NCBI GenBank assembly: GCA_965224205.1 | Contig: CBDCYN010000027.1 | Span: forward strand, 1 to 64,000 | Direction: 5' to 3' | Source: CBDCYN01 sp965224205 | GTDB taxonomy: Bacteria; Planctomycetota; Phycisphaerae; Phycisphaerales; Phycisphaeraceae | Length of the DNA stretch: 64,000 nucleotides | Shown here: positions 1-7,007 of the stretch, one piece after another | Layout of the letters: every line of letters starts with the position of its first letter | Position numbering within the stretch: position 1 is the first letter of the stretch | Translations under genes and position numbers: made by a program | The notes under the pieces: model-generated | What the model saw: the letters and a program-made list of their open reading frames with translations, nothing else | Told to the model about the DNA's origin: nothing | The model's database searches: none

Positions 1-2424
1 GGCGTTGGCCTGAGAGTCGAAGAGGTTCAGCTCACTGGTCCACCGCAGCCAGTTCTCCCAGTGATCGCGGGTCATGGGCAGGCTGGGGTCGTTGAACGCT
101 TCTTCAGGGATGCGTTGGAGCTGCCAGCGGGCGCGGTCGTTGGCGACCTTGGCTTGCTGGAGCTGGCCCAGCTCGCAATAAGCGTTAACGATCTGCACCA
201 GGGCCACGAGCGAGGCGGGGTGGTCTTCCCAGCGGCGGGCGGCTTCATCGAAGAAGGTGATCGCCTGCTCGTACTGGCCCAGGCTGTAGGAGCAGTCCCC
301 GCGGTAGATGTACGCGTTGCGGAGCATGATCTTCTCGACCGGGGATAGCGACGCGGGGTTTTTGGTTTCAAGCTCGCTGACCACCTGATCGAAGATCGCC
401 ACGGCTTCTTCGAGGCGTCGTGTCCGCTCGGTCTGGAGCGCCTCGATCCGGGAGCGGGTCATCGGGTCTTGGAGCGACTGTTCGAGCTGGGCTGAAGATT
501 GGCGGTAGGAGTCCGCGAGGCGGAAGCGCAGCGTCGGGCCCTGGGGGTCGCTGCCGTACCGCTCGATCGCTTCGGACAGGTATTGGATCGCGGGCTCGAA
601 CTCGTCTTGGTGGTAGTGGAGCTTGCCCACCTCGATCAGGGCTTCTTTGTATTCGAGGCTGTCGGGGGTGATCGCGGGGTGGTTGGTGACCACGTGCTGG
701 AGGATCCGCTTGGCGGGGTCGGGGTCGCGCTTGGCGATGTACCCCTTCGCTAAGGGGACCAGGCTGGCGTACGCCTCGGGGCTGCGGGGGTTTTCGTCAA
801 CCAGCTCGTTGAGTAGGTTCACGGCGGTTTCGTACTGGCCGTCGGATAGGTAAGCGATCCCGAGGCGGCGTTTGGCGTCGAGCTGGCGCGGGTCGTCGGG
901 ACGGGCTTTGACATACTCGGCATAGACCCGGATCGCTTTGTCCCACATCTGGGCGTTGTCGTAGCAGGTCGCGGCTTCCCACAGGCCGTTGGCGTAGGCG
1001 GCGTCTTCATGGATCATGAGATGGGCGTGTTGGAGGTATTGGTCGCCGGCTTTGCCGAAGTAGACCGATGCCTGCTGGAACGCCAGCCGTTGGGCGGTTT
1101 TGGTTTTCTCGTCGGCCGCGGCGGTGGACATGGCGTTGGCCTCGTCGCGTCGCTGGGCGGCTAGACGCTGATGGGCGCCGGCGAACTCCAGCAGCAGTTT
1201 CGGCGGCAGGCCTTCGGGATAGACCTGGTGTAGAAGTGTGAGGTAGTCCAGGGCCAGTTCGTGATTTTTGCGGGCGGTGTGCAGGTCGTAATGAGACGTG
1301 ACCACCTCGATCACCCGGACTTTGCGGCGTTGTGCTTGATTCTTGTCTTCGGCGATCAGACGGATCGTCTTCTGGAAGCGCTCGAGGGCCTCGCTGTGGG
1401 TGCCCAGCCTCGCCTCACAATCGGCGCGACCCAAGACCGCCTCGAAATAGGCCGGGGCGGTGGGGTGTTGCCTCTCGGCGACGGCGAAGTGCTCCAGGGC
1501 CGCTTGGGCGTCGCCGGTCTGGGCTAGCTCGATCTGCCCCTGGCCGACGTGGATGTCGGCGTTGAGGACGTCAGTGGGCTGGACGTGCTGCTGAGCGAGT
1601 TGGTACCACCGGCTGGCTTCCTCATGGTTTTCTTGTTGCTGATACCCTTGGGCCAGCAGGACCCATAAAGGCGATAGATCTTTTTCCTGCCCCGTGGCCA
1701 TGAGCTGGATGAGCTTGCGCTGAAGAAAGTCGATCGCCTGCTGCGGTTCTTGGGCGGCGAGCAGGCCGCTGGCGTGGAGCTTCGCGGACCAGAGCTGCTC
1801 TTTGCGGCGTGCGGTGGCGTTGACTTCTTGGCGGACTTGGTTGTCGAACCGGGCCAGGAGCGGGGCGAGCTCCGCGACGTCCGCCCCGGCGGCGTGGCGG
1901 CGTTCGATGATCTGCCGCAGGACCAGGTGCCGACGGGAGGCCTCATCCGCGGGCAGTTCGTCGAGTGTTTCCATCGCTTCTTCATCACGTTTGAGTGCGA
2001 CGAAAGTTTCGGCGAGCCGCTGGAGGTGCAGGCCGTCTAAAACCTGACCCTTTTCGCGGGATTGGCGATAATGAGCGAGGACCCTCTGGTGGTTCTCGAC
2101 CTTGTCCCAACCCTCTTCCCTTTGCTGGAGATAGACCAGGTCACCCAGCAGCATCTCGTATCGAGCTTGGTCTAACTCGGGGGCGCGCGGGATGTGTGGC
2201 TGAAGCTTTTCCTTGAGGTAGCGGTGGGCTTCATCGAGGCTGTTGGCTTCGAGCAGGGTCGCCACCTCGTCCATCGCGCCGGGGAAGTCGTCTGTTTGAG
2301 GCGTAGGAAGGGTGAAGTACAGGCCGACGCTGAAAAGCGTCATCCCGACGATCAGCGTCGGCATCCGCCACAGCTGCGACCACGGGAGGTTGGCGATCCC
2401 TTTAGCGGGTACGGTTGCGTCCAT
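1..2424 (-). CDS. large TPR-repeat membrane-anchored protein (3' end beyond window)
   Basis: An open minus-strand frame runs from ATG at 2424 to the left edge without a stop (about 808 codons), so the C-terminus is missing. The N-terminus has a short cytoplasmic stretch, then one hydrophobic segment near residues 25-40 (TLIVGMTLFSVGLYF). The rest is helical, with repeated TPR-like units such as GRADCEARLGTHSEALERF, YRGDCSYSLGQYEQAITFF and AIQYLSEAIERYGSDPQ. This suggests a membrane-anchored scaffold facing the periplasm. It has the same strand and general architecture as the TPR protein of the exopolysaccharide cluster at 9299-13774, but an IS pile separates them. No catalytic motif is visible. 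No strong ribosome binding site precedes the chosen ATG, so the start is moderately certain. Confidence 0.85.
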   Translation of the reverse strand, partial: MDATVPAKGIANLPWSQLWRMPTLIVGMTLFSVGLYFTLPTPQTDDFPGAMDEVATLLEANSLDEAHRYLKEKLQPHIPRAPELDQARYEMLLGDLVYLQQREEGWDKVENHQRVLAHYRQSREKGQVLDGLHLQRLAETFVALKRDEEAMETLDELPADEASRRHLVLRQIIERRHAAGADVAELAPLLARFDNQVRQEVNATARRKEQLWSAKLHASGLLAAQEPQQAIDFLQRKLIQLMATGQEKDLSPLWVLLAQGYQQQENHEEASRWYQLAQQHVQPTDVLNADIHVGQGQIELAQTGDAQAALEHFAVAERQHPTAPAYFEAVLGRADCEARLGTHSEALERFQKTIRLIAEDKNQAQRRKVRVIEVVTSHYDLHTARKNHELALDYLTLLHQVYPEGLPPKLLLEFAGAHQRLAAQRRDEANAMSTAAADEKTKTAQRLAFQQASVYFGKAGDQYLQHAHLMIHEDAAYANGLWEAATCYDNAQMWDKAIRVYAEYVKARPDDPRQLDAKRRLGIAYLSDGQYETAVNLLNELVDENPRSPEAYASLVPLAKGYIAKRDPDPAKRILQHVVTNHPAITPDSLEYKEALIEVGKLHYHQDEFEPAIQYLSEAIERYGSDPQGPTLRFRLADSYRQSSAQLEQSLQDPMTRSRIEALQTERTRRLEEAVAIFDQVVSELETKNPASLSPVEKIMLRNAYIYRGDCSYSLGQYEQAITFFDEAARRWEDHPASLVALVQIVNAYCELGQLQQAKVANDRARWQLQRIPEEAFNDPSLPMTRDHWENWLRWTSELNLFDSQANA

Positions 2425-2874
2425 GTCTGTCGATGGGGTTCATCCTTGGTCGTGGCACGTTGTTTTTGCGATGCCAAGAGGTTGCGTATGCATATCGGAC
2501 GATCCAGAGAGATGCGCCCTGCCGTTTGAGTCAGTAGGCCTCTAATTGAACAGCATGGACTGACGTTTTCTCTGTCCGCTGCCAGAGATTACGAACCCGA
2601 TCACACGTTCCTTTGCCCGCTTCGGCGCGCAATAACGTCGCCCGTAGGCCGACACCCATTTTTATCGACCTATCGGACCTCAGGACCTTAACGGCAATCG
2701 AAAAATTGACGCTGGTGCAGCGGCGAATCCCCATTTCGATGTCAGCGGCACATCCTGCGTCATCTTGTCTATGGATCCATCCCAGATGGAAGATGTCCGG
2801 GTTCTGTTAGCTACTCTGGACATGCCCCCGTCGACCCCGATCGCCGCCCATCGCAGGCCGACCGCTGCAACGCC
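2425..2874. other. intergenic region, no gene recognised
   Basis: Only short overlapping reading frames without recognisable motifs are present. It would hold the promoter of the minus-strand TPR gene, but no convincing -35/-10 pair was picked out. Confidence 0.5.
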
Positions 2875-3010
2875 TAATACGGATCTGGATTAATTCCAAA
2901 GTGATAAACCACGTCCTCTGGACGTGGTCAGAGTTCAACGGCTCTGCCGGTTGAACAAAAAGGGTTTACTCCTGACTCGGGTGACCCCCTCGGGATTTTT
3001 GTACCAGTGT

Positions 3011-3934
3011 TTATGAGAGAATCGGTGTGTGTTGATCCGCCTGGTGGGTCGGAGGGAGGGGCGCAGCCCCGACCGGAGAGCCACCAGGCGACGCGGCCGG
3101 GAACGCCCCGGCCAATGGTTCTTCTAAACTCGCCGCAAACGCGGCGGGGGTTTGCCAATCCAGTGACGAGTGCGGGCGGCGGTGGTTGTAATCGAGTCGC
3201 CATTCGTCAAGGACATACCTGGCTTCGGCCAAGCTCAAGAACAACTCGCCGTTGAGCAGTTCGTCTCGTAGCTTGCCGTTGAATGACTCCACGTAGGCGT
3301 TCTCCCAAGGGCTGGCTTTGTTGATATACAAGGTACGCACCACCGCTCGTTCCAGCCAGCGTCGGACTTCTTTGGCGATGAACTCGGGGCCATTGTCACT
3401 TCGGATGTGGCCCGGTGCCCCACGCACCGCGAACAAGTACTGCAGCGTCAAGATCACGTCCTTGGCTGTGAATGATCGGCCCGCTTCGATGGCCAAACAC
3501 TCGCGGGTGTACTCATCGATCACCACCAACAGCTTCAGCTGCTTGCCGTCTTCGGTCCGTTCGGTCACGAAGTCGTACGACCAGACGTGATTGCGGTGGG
3601 TGGGGCGATAACGGATACAGCCGTTGCCGCTGTGGCCCGGTAAACGACGGCGTTTTCGCTGTTTCTTAGGCACCTGCATGTGTTCTTGTTTCCATAACCG
3701 GTGGACACGGCCCAAGCCCACCGACCCATCCGATGCGTTAAGCATCGGATGCACCCGCTCGCAGCCGAACCGTGGACGCTCGTCGGCGATCCGCCGCATC
3801 GCCTCGATCAACGCCCGATCTTTCTCCGGTTGCTTAGGTAGGTAACGCTGCGTGCTACGGGGCTGGCCCAACGCCTTACAGGCACGACGCTGCGAGATCT
3901 TGTCACGCCCCAAACGACGACGCACCGAGTCCAC
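3011..3934 (-). CDS. IS3-family transposase OrfB (DDE catalytic domain)
   Basis: The 307-residue protein has an N-terminal HTH_21-like region (SQRRACKALGQPRSTQRY) followed by an rve integrase core. Visible catalytic signposts are the first Asp in HVWSYDFV, the second in IRSDNGPEF, and Glu in NAYVESFNGKLRDE. The C-terminal RPHSSLDWQTPAAF block is typical of IS3 OrfB. The listed start is GTG at 3934, but the frame is open upstream into orfA. It is probably made mainly as an OrfAB fusion by -1 frameshifting at 3964-3970. Confidence 0.92.
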   Translation of the reverse strand: MDSVRRRLGRDKISQRRACKALGQPRSTQRYLPKQPEKDRALIEAMRRIADERPRFGCERVHPMLNASDGSVGLGRVHRLWKQEHMQVPKKQRKRRRLPGHSGNGCIRYRPTHRNHVWSYDFVTERTEDGKQLKLLVVIDEYTRECLAIEAGRSFTAKDVILTLQYLFAVRGAPGHIRSDNGPEFIAKEVRRWLERAVVRTLYINKASPWENAYVESFNGKLRDELLNGELFLSLAEARYVLDEWRLDYNHRRPHSSLDWQTPAAFAASLEEPLAGAFPAASPGGSPVGAAPLPPTHQADQHTPILS

Positions 3935-3957
3935 GGCTCGACGCCGACGCTCGGGGT

Positions 3958-4233
3958 CTACAAGTTTGGGCGGGCTGCCTCCTTGAGGATCGCCATGTCC
4001 AACGCTTGGTCGGCGACGAGCTTCTTGAGCCGGGCGTTCTCCTTCTCAAGGGCTCTGAGCTGCTTGGCCATCTGCGGGTCCATCCCGCCGTATTTCGTCC
4101 GCCAACGATAGTACGTCTGCTGGCTGATGCCCAGCTGCCGGCACACCGTAGGCACCTTCTGGCCTTTGCCAAGTTCCACGTCCGCCGCACGCAACTTCGC
4201 CACGATCTGTTCCGGCATCAATCGCTTCTTCAT
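3958..4233 (-). CDS. IS3-family transposase OrfA (HTH protein)
   Basis: A 91-residue protein beginning MKKRLMPEQIVAKL with a helix-turn-helix (VCRQLGISQQTYYRWRTKYG) and a C-terminal leucine-zipper-like helix (LRALEKENARLKKLVADQ). This is the DNA-binding and multimerisation half of IS3 transposases. ATG at 4233 is chosen because AAAGGA lies about 8 nt upstream. The last sense codons contain C CCA AAC just before the TAG stop, a canonical -1 slippery heptamer that leads into orfB. Confidence 0.9.
   Translation of the reverse strand: MKKRLMPEQIVAKLRAADVELGKGQKVPTVCRQLGISQQTYYRWRTKYGGMDPQMAKQLRALEKENARLKKLVADQALDMAILKEAARPNL
3964..3970 (-). promoter_or_regulatory. -1 ribosomal frameshift site joining orfA and orfB
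   Basis: Read on the minus strand in the orfA frame, the bases are C CCA AAC, followed by TTG and the TAG stop. A -1 slip gives CCC AAA then CTT GTA GAC, which continues in frame through VDPERRRRAVDSV into OrfB. The pattern fits X XXY YYZ, and its position two codons before the stop is as in other IS3 elements. Use in vivo is inferred. Confidence 0.65.
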
Positions 4234-4306
4234 GAGCAATCCTTTCCGGCCAAAGGCCGGTTGGATTCTCTCACAAAACCTGGATCAATTTTCTAGGAGG
4301 GGGTCA

Positions 4307-4384
4307 ACGGTCGGTCTCGACGCCGAGAAGATCCGCAAGTACGTGAAGTATCAGCAAGAACGCGAGGCACGTACCGATCGTTGA
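4307..4384 (+). pseudogene. tnpA: C-terminal fragment of IS200 transposase TnpA
   Basis: The frame encodes VGLDAEKIRKYVKYQQERE and ends at TGA 4382-4384. It matches the C-terminus of the TnpA gene at 40905, including the Tyr of the RKYVKYQ helix that would be the Y1 nucleophile. The remaining five-sixths of the gene is replaced by the IS3 element. Confidence 0.8.
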
Positions 4385-4589
4385 GATACCCTATTTCCCG
4401 GCGACAACCCCTCGTCCTTGCCTCTTATGGGGGCAAGGCACTTTACGCCCCTATGGGGCTTATCTTGAAAGCCACCTGCTCCGCAGGTGGATGCTTTACT
4501 CGTACGCGATATGTTAAGGTGTGAGGTTGTGGCGTGATCAAGGTTGATCACGCCGAGATGATGTTGGGTTTTTGGCATGGAGGCCAAGG

Positions 4590-5093
4590 ATGAAGATCTC
4601 TTTACACCCCCCCCAAGACCTAGACGAACTGCAACGACGCATCGGCCGTGAACACAACGCCAAGCAACGCGATCGTTACCGGGCGGTTTACGGGGCGTTG
4701 CGGGGCCAGCCGGCTTCTCAGATTGCCGCCAAGCTCGATCGCAGCCCACGGTTCGTGCAGAAGTGGGCCTATACCTACCGCGACGGCGGGCTTGGGGCGC
4801 TCGCCGAGCAACCCCGGCCCGGGGCGCCCACGAAGCTGGGCCAGGATCAAGAACAAGCGTTCATGAAACGCCTTGACGAGGGGCCGCTTCCGGGGGTCGA
4901 CGGGGGCGTGTGTACGCTGCGGGGCAAAGACGTGGTGCGGATCTTGGATCGAGAATTCGGCGTGGCCTACAGCCTCGACGGGGCTTACGACCTGCTGCAC
5001 CGGCTGGGCTATGCATGCCTCAAGCCTCGGCCACGCCACCGCAAGAACGATCCCGAAGCGATGGCTCGGTGGAAACAAGAAACCCCCTTTTAG
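4590..5093 (+). CDS. IS630-family transposase OrfA (element 1, HTH half)
   Basis: A 167-residue protein starting MKISLHPPQDLDEL after a GGAGG ribosome binding site at 4579-4583. It has a helix-turn-helix (SQIAAKLDRSPRFVQKWAYT), a linker rich in Gly and Pro, and a second winged-helix region ending VAYSLDGAYDLLHRLGYA, as in the N-terminal half of IS630/Tc1 transposases. It stops at TAG 5091 just before the catalytic domain, which continues in the -1 frame. This element differs in sequence and termini from the other IS630 copies in the window. Confidence 0.85.
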   Translation: MKISLHPPQDLDELQRRIGREHNAKQRDRYRAVYGALRGQPASQIAAKLDRSPRFVQKWAYTYRDGGLGALAEQPRPGAPTKLGQDQEQAFMKRLDEGPLPGVDGGVCTLRGKDVVRILDREFGVAYSLDGAYDLLHRLGYACLKPRPRHRKNDPEAMARWKQETPF

Positions 5094-5641
5094 TCGAACA
5101 GGTTCAAGACGAGTATCCCCAGAAGCAGGTCGAGATGTGGTTTCAAGATGAAGCGCGCTTCGGTCAGCAGGGCACGCTTACGAAGGTGTGGGCGCCGAAG
5201 GGTTCGCGTCCTACGGCCATCAAGCAGACCGAATACGAATGGGTGTATCTGTTCGCCGCGGTCAACCCGGTCACGGGCGATTCGTCGGCGATGCTCGCCC
5301 CGACGGTCAACACCGGTTACATGAACGCCCACCTGCGGTTCATCAGCGAGCAAGCCGGTCCCGACAAGCACGTGGTGCTGGCCTTGGACCAAGCTGGCTG
5401 GCACGTGGCCAAGGCGTTGAAGGTGCCCGAGAACATCACGCTCCACCACCTGCCCCCGTACAGCCCAGAGTTGAACCCGGTCGAACGGGTGTGGGCCTAT
5501 CTCAAGAGCCACTATCTGAGCAATCGGGTGTTCGAAGACTACGACGACCTGTTCGCCGCCAGCCGCGAGGCCTGGAATCAGTTGACTGAATCGGACCTGC
5601 GTTCGATCTGCCACACCCCATCGCTGTCACGCACGAATTAA
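5087..5641 (+). CDS. IS630-family transposase OrfB (element 1, DDE half)
   Basis: The frame in -1 register relative to orfA encodes the catalytic domain: MWFQDEARFG (first Asp), VVLALDQAGWH (second Asp) and LPPYSPELNPVERVWAYLK (final Glu). No ATG lies near the junction; the useful part begins LLVEQVQDEY, and ACC CCC TTT TAG marks where the frames meet. Expression would need frameshifting, or the element is dead. The other IS630 copies here are split at the analogous place. Confidence 0.85.
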   Translation, partial: LLVEQVQDEYPQKQVEMWFQDEARFGQQGTLTKVWAPKGSRPTAIKQTEYEWVYLFAAVNPVTGDSSAMLAPTVNTGYMNAHLRFISEQAGPDKHVVLALDQAGWHVAKALKVPENITLHHLPPYSPELNPVERVWAYLKSHYLSNRVFEDYDDLFAASREAWNQLTESDLRSICHTPSLSRTN

Positions 5642-5941
5642 TCCAGATGCGTATTACCTCGATGATGGATCCTACACCATGAATGATCGATGCTCACCCG
5701 TACCCAAGGCTCAACACAGGCATTTGAACATTGCGTTCAACGCCTGCTCAATCTCGCGGCGTGAACCCTGAGCTTTTACAGCGGCTTCGAAGTTGGTGTA
5801 GAGCCTCACAGCGAGCCGCGACCGTGAGGGAGCGGGTTCTTTCGGTCCATCGAAAAAATAAACTCTACACGGATTAGAGCGCTTGGCGTAATTAATCGCC
5901 GCTGGCCGATAAGAGAGATTTCTGGCAAGGAGGCCAAGGTC

Positions 5942-6277
5942 ATGGCGTATTCGATGGATCTACGTAAGCGGGTGGTATGGGCCGCCGAGTCGGGTCAGAC
6001 GATCACGGGGGTATCACGACAGTTTCGGGTGGCGAGGTCGACGGTTCGCGACTGGTGTGATCGGCACCGCCGGGGCGTGTTGACGCCGGGGGTGCCGGGG
6101 CCCAAGGGGTCGGTCAAGCTTACGGCGGCCGATGAGCAACGGATGCGTGAGGCGGTGGCGGCCAAGCCGGGGATCACGGCCAAGCAGTTGAGGGCGATGC
6201 TGAACCTGGGCGTCGTGGAATCGACGGTGTGCCGGGCGTTGAAGCGGCTGGGGCTGTCGCTCAAAAGAAGTCGCTGA
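5942..6277 (+). CDS. IS630-family transposase OrfA, copy A
   Basis: A 111-residue HTH protein (MAYSMDLRKRVVWAAESGQT) starting at ATG after AAGGAGG at 5928-5934. The first HTH is VSRQFRVARSTVRDWCDRH and the second is LRAMLNLGVVESTVCRALKR. It ends KRLGLSLKRSR at TGA 6275-6277, and the catalytic half continues in the -1 frame. Confidence 0.92.
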   Translation: MAYSMDLRKRVVWAAESGQTITGVSRQFRVARSTVRDWCDRHRRGVLTPGVPGPKGSVKLTAADEQRMREAVAAKPGITAKQLRAMLNLGVVESTVCRALKRLGLSLKRSR

Positions 6278-6876
6278 TCGCCGCCGAGCAAGATCGCCCC
6301 GACGTGGCCCAACGCCGCCACAACTTCACGATCGCCCGGCGGTTCGTGGACCCGGCCCATCTGGTTTTCCTCGACGAATCTGGGGCCAAGACGGATATGA
6401 CCCGGCTGTATGGCTGGTCGCCGATCGGGCAGCGTTGCGTGGACCGCACCCCGCACGGCCGCTGGAAGACGCTCACGATGCTCAGCGCGATCCGGCTCGA
6501 CGGGGTGATCCAAGGTGCGACGGTCGTGGTCGATGGCCCGATGAACTCGGCGACGTTCCTGGCCTACACCCAGCAGTTCTTGGCCCCGTCGTTGCGCCCG
6601 GGTGACGTGGTCGTGATGGACAATCTCTCGAGTCACCAAGCCGCCGCGGTGCGCGAAGCGATCGAGGCCGTCGACGCCGACCTGGGGTACCTGCCCCCGT
6701 ACAGCCCGGACCTGAACCCGATCGAGAAGCTGTGGAGCAAGGTCAAGGCGTGGCTACGCCGCGTCGCCGCCAAGACCTTCGGCACGCTCCAAGACGCCAT
6801 CGCCGATGCCCTGACAGACGTCACGCCCACCGAGTGCCAAAACTACTTCACCTCTTGCGGATATGGCGATTATTGA
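6229..6876 (+). CDS. IS630-family transposase OrfB, copy A (DDE domain)
   Basis: Catalytic half with VFLDESGAKT, GDVVVMDNLSSHQ and YSPDLNPIEKLWSKVKAWLR, giving the D, D and E of the Tc1/mariner-like fold. The frame is open from 6229 but overlaps orfA by 49 bp. The natural product is probably an OrfAB fusion joined around CTC AAA AGA (6259-6267), where the -1 frame reads CAA AAG AAG TCG. Confidence 0.92.
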   Translation: MPGVEAAGAVAQKKSLIAAEQDRPDVAQRRHNFTIARRFVDPAHLVFLDESGAKTDMTRLYGWSPIGQRCVDRTPHGRWKTLTMLSAIRLDGVIQGATVVVDGPMNSATFLAYTQQFLAPSLRPGDVVVMDNLSSHQAAAVREAIEAVDADLGYLPPYSPDLNPIEKLWSKVKAWLRRVAAKTFGTLQDAIADALTDVTPTECQNYFTSCGYGDY

Positions 6877-7007
6877 CGCAAAACGCTCTAAGAAAACGCT
6901 TTAGACAATGCACCAAAAGATGAATCAGGCGCACTACCCCTTTTCACCGTTAACAAGACCAAACACACATGATTGATCGGACGGGGGCGTGGCACGTCGC
7001 CGCGGTG

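Larger units (their letters stand above)
2982..4306 (-). mobile_element. IS3-family insertion sequence (1,325 bp)
   Basis: The ends are inverted repeats starting TGACCCCCTC (2982) and GAGGGGGTCA (ending 4306), with a second matched block GAGAGAATC about 34 bp inside each end. It holds orfA and orfB on the minus strand in the overlapping arrangement of the family. No short direct repeat flanks it. The interior of the IS200 host is missing, so insertion was accompanied or followed by an adjacent deletion. Confidence 0.88.
2897..4500 (+). mobile_element. IS200-family element, internally deleted and replaced by IS3
   Basis: The left segment (2897-2981) and right segment (4307-4500) match the ends of the second IS200 copy at 40785-42875. 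They include the left hairpin CCACGTCCTCTGGACGTGG and the right hairpin CCACCTGCTCCGCAGGTGG, typical subterminal hairpins of IS200/IS605 elements. About 375 bp present in the second copy, including the start and HUH motif of tnpA, are missing here and replaced by an IS3. The copy cannot encode transposase. Confidence 0.8.
2877..5654 (+). mobile_element. IS630-family element 1, interrupted by IS200 and IS3
   Basis: Both ends carry the same 20-bp inverted repeat with one mismatch: ATACGGATCTGGATTAATTC at 2877-2896 and its complement ending in GATGCGTAT at 5635-5654. Each end abuts TA (2875-2876, 5655-5656), the duplication expected for IS630. The transposase genes lie at 4590-5641. The left end is separated from them by an IS200 element that is itself disrupted by an IS3. 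The nested order is IS630 first, IS200 second, IS3 last. Confidence 0.75.
5877..6888 (+). mobile_element. IS630-family element copy A (1,012 bp)
   Basis: Termini GAGCGCTTGGCGTAATTAAT and the complement of GAGCGTTTTGCGTCAATAAT form imperfect inverted repeats, flanked by TA at 5875-5876 and 6889-6890. Copy B at 32440-33451 has the same length and differs at only a couple of bases noticed by eye (for example one Pro-to-Leu change), so the transposition is recent. It sits inside a MITE that shares its terminal bases. Confidence 0.92.
5779..6901. repeat. MITE-like element M1, split by IS630 copy A
   Basis: Removing the IS630 copy (5877-6888) and one TA leaves a 109-bp element flanked by TA (5777-5778, 6902-6903). 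It has a GTGTAGAG/CTCTACAC inner inverted pair and the REP-like core GCGAGCCGCGACCGTGAGGG. The reconstructed right end (CTCTACACGGATTAAGAAAACGCTT) closely matches that of element M5 at 34886-34997, which fixes the insertion point at a TA inside the MITE. Confidence 0.7.

Noticed and set aside
61..1988. Short reading frames on both strands within the first 2 kb
   Set aside because: They are shadows of the long minus-strand TPR gene, which has no stop inside the window and so shows up only when read to the edge.
2531..2810. Two small overlapping frames upstream of the IS pile
   Set aside because: No ribosome binding site, motif or codon pattern supports either.
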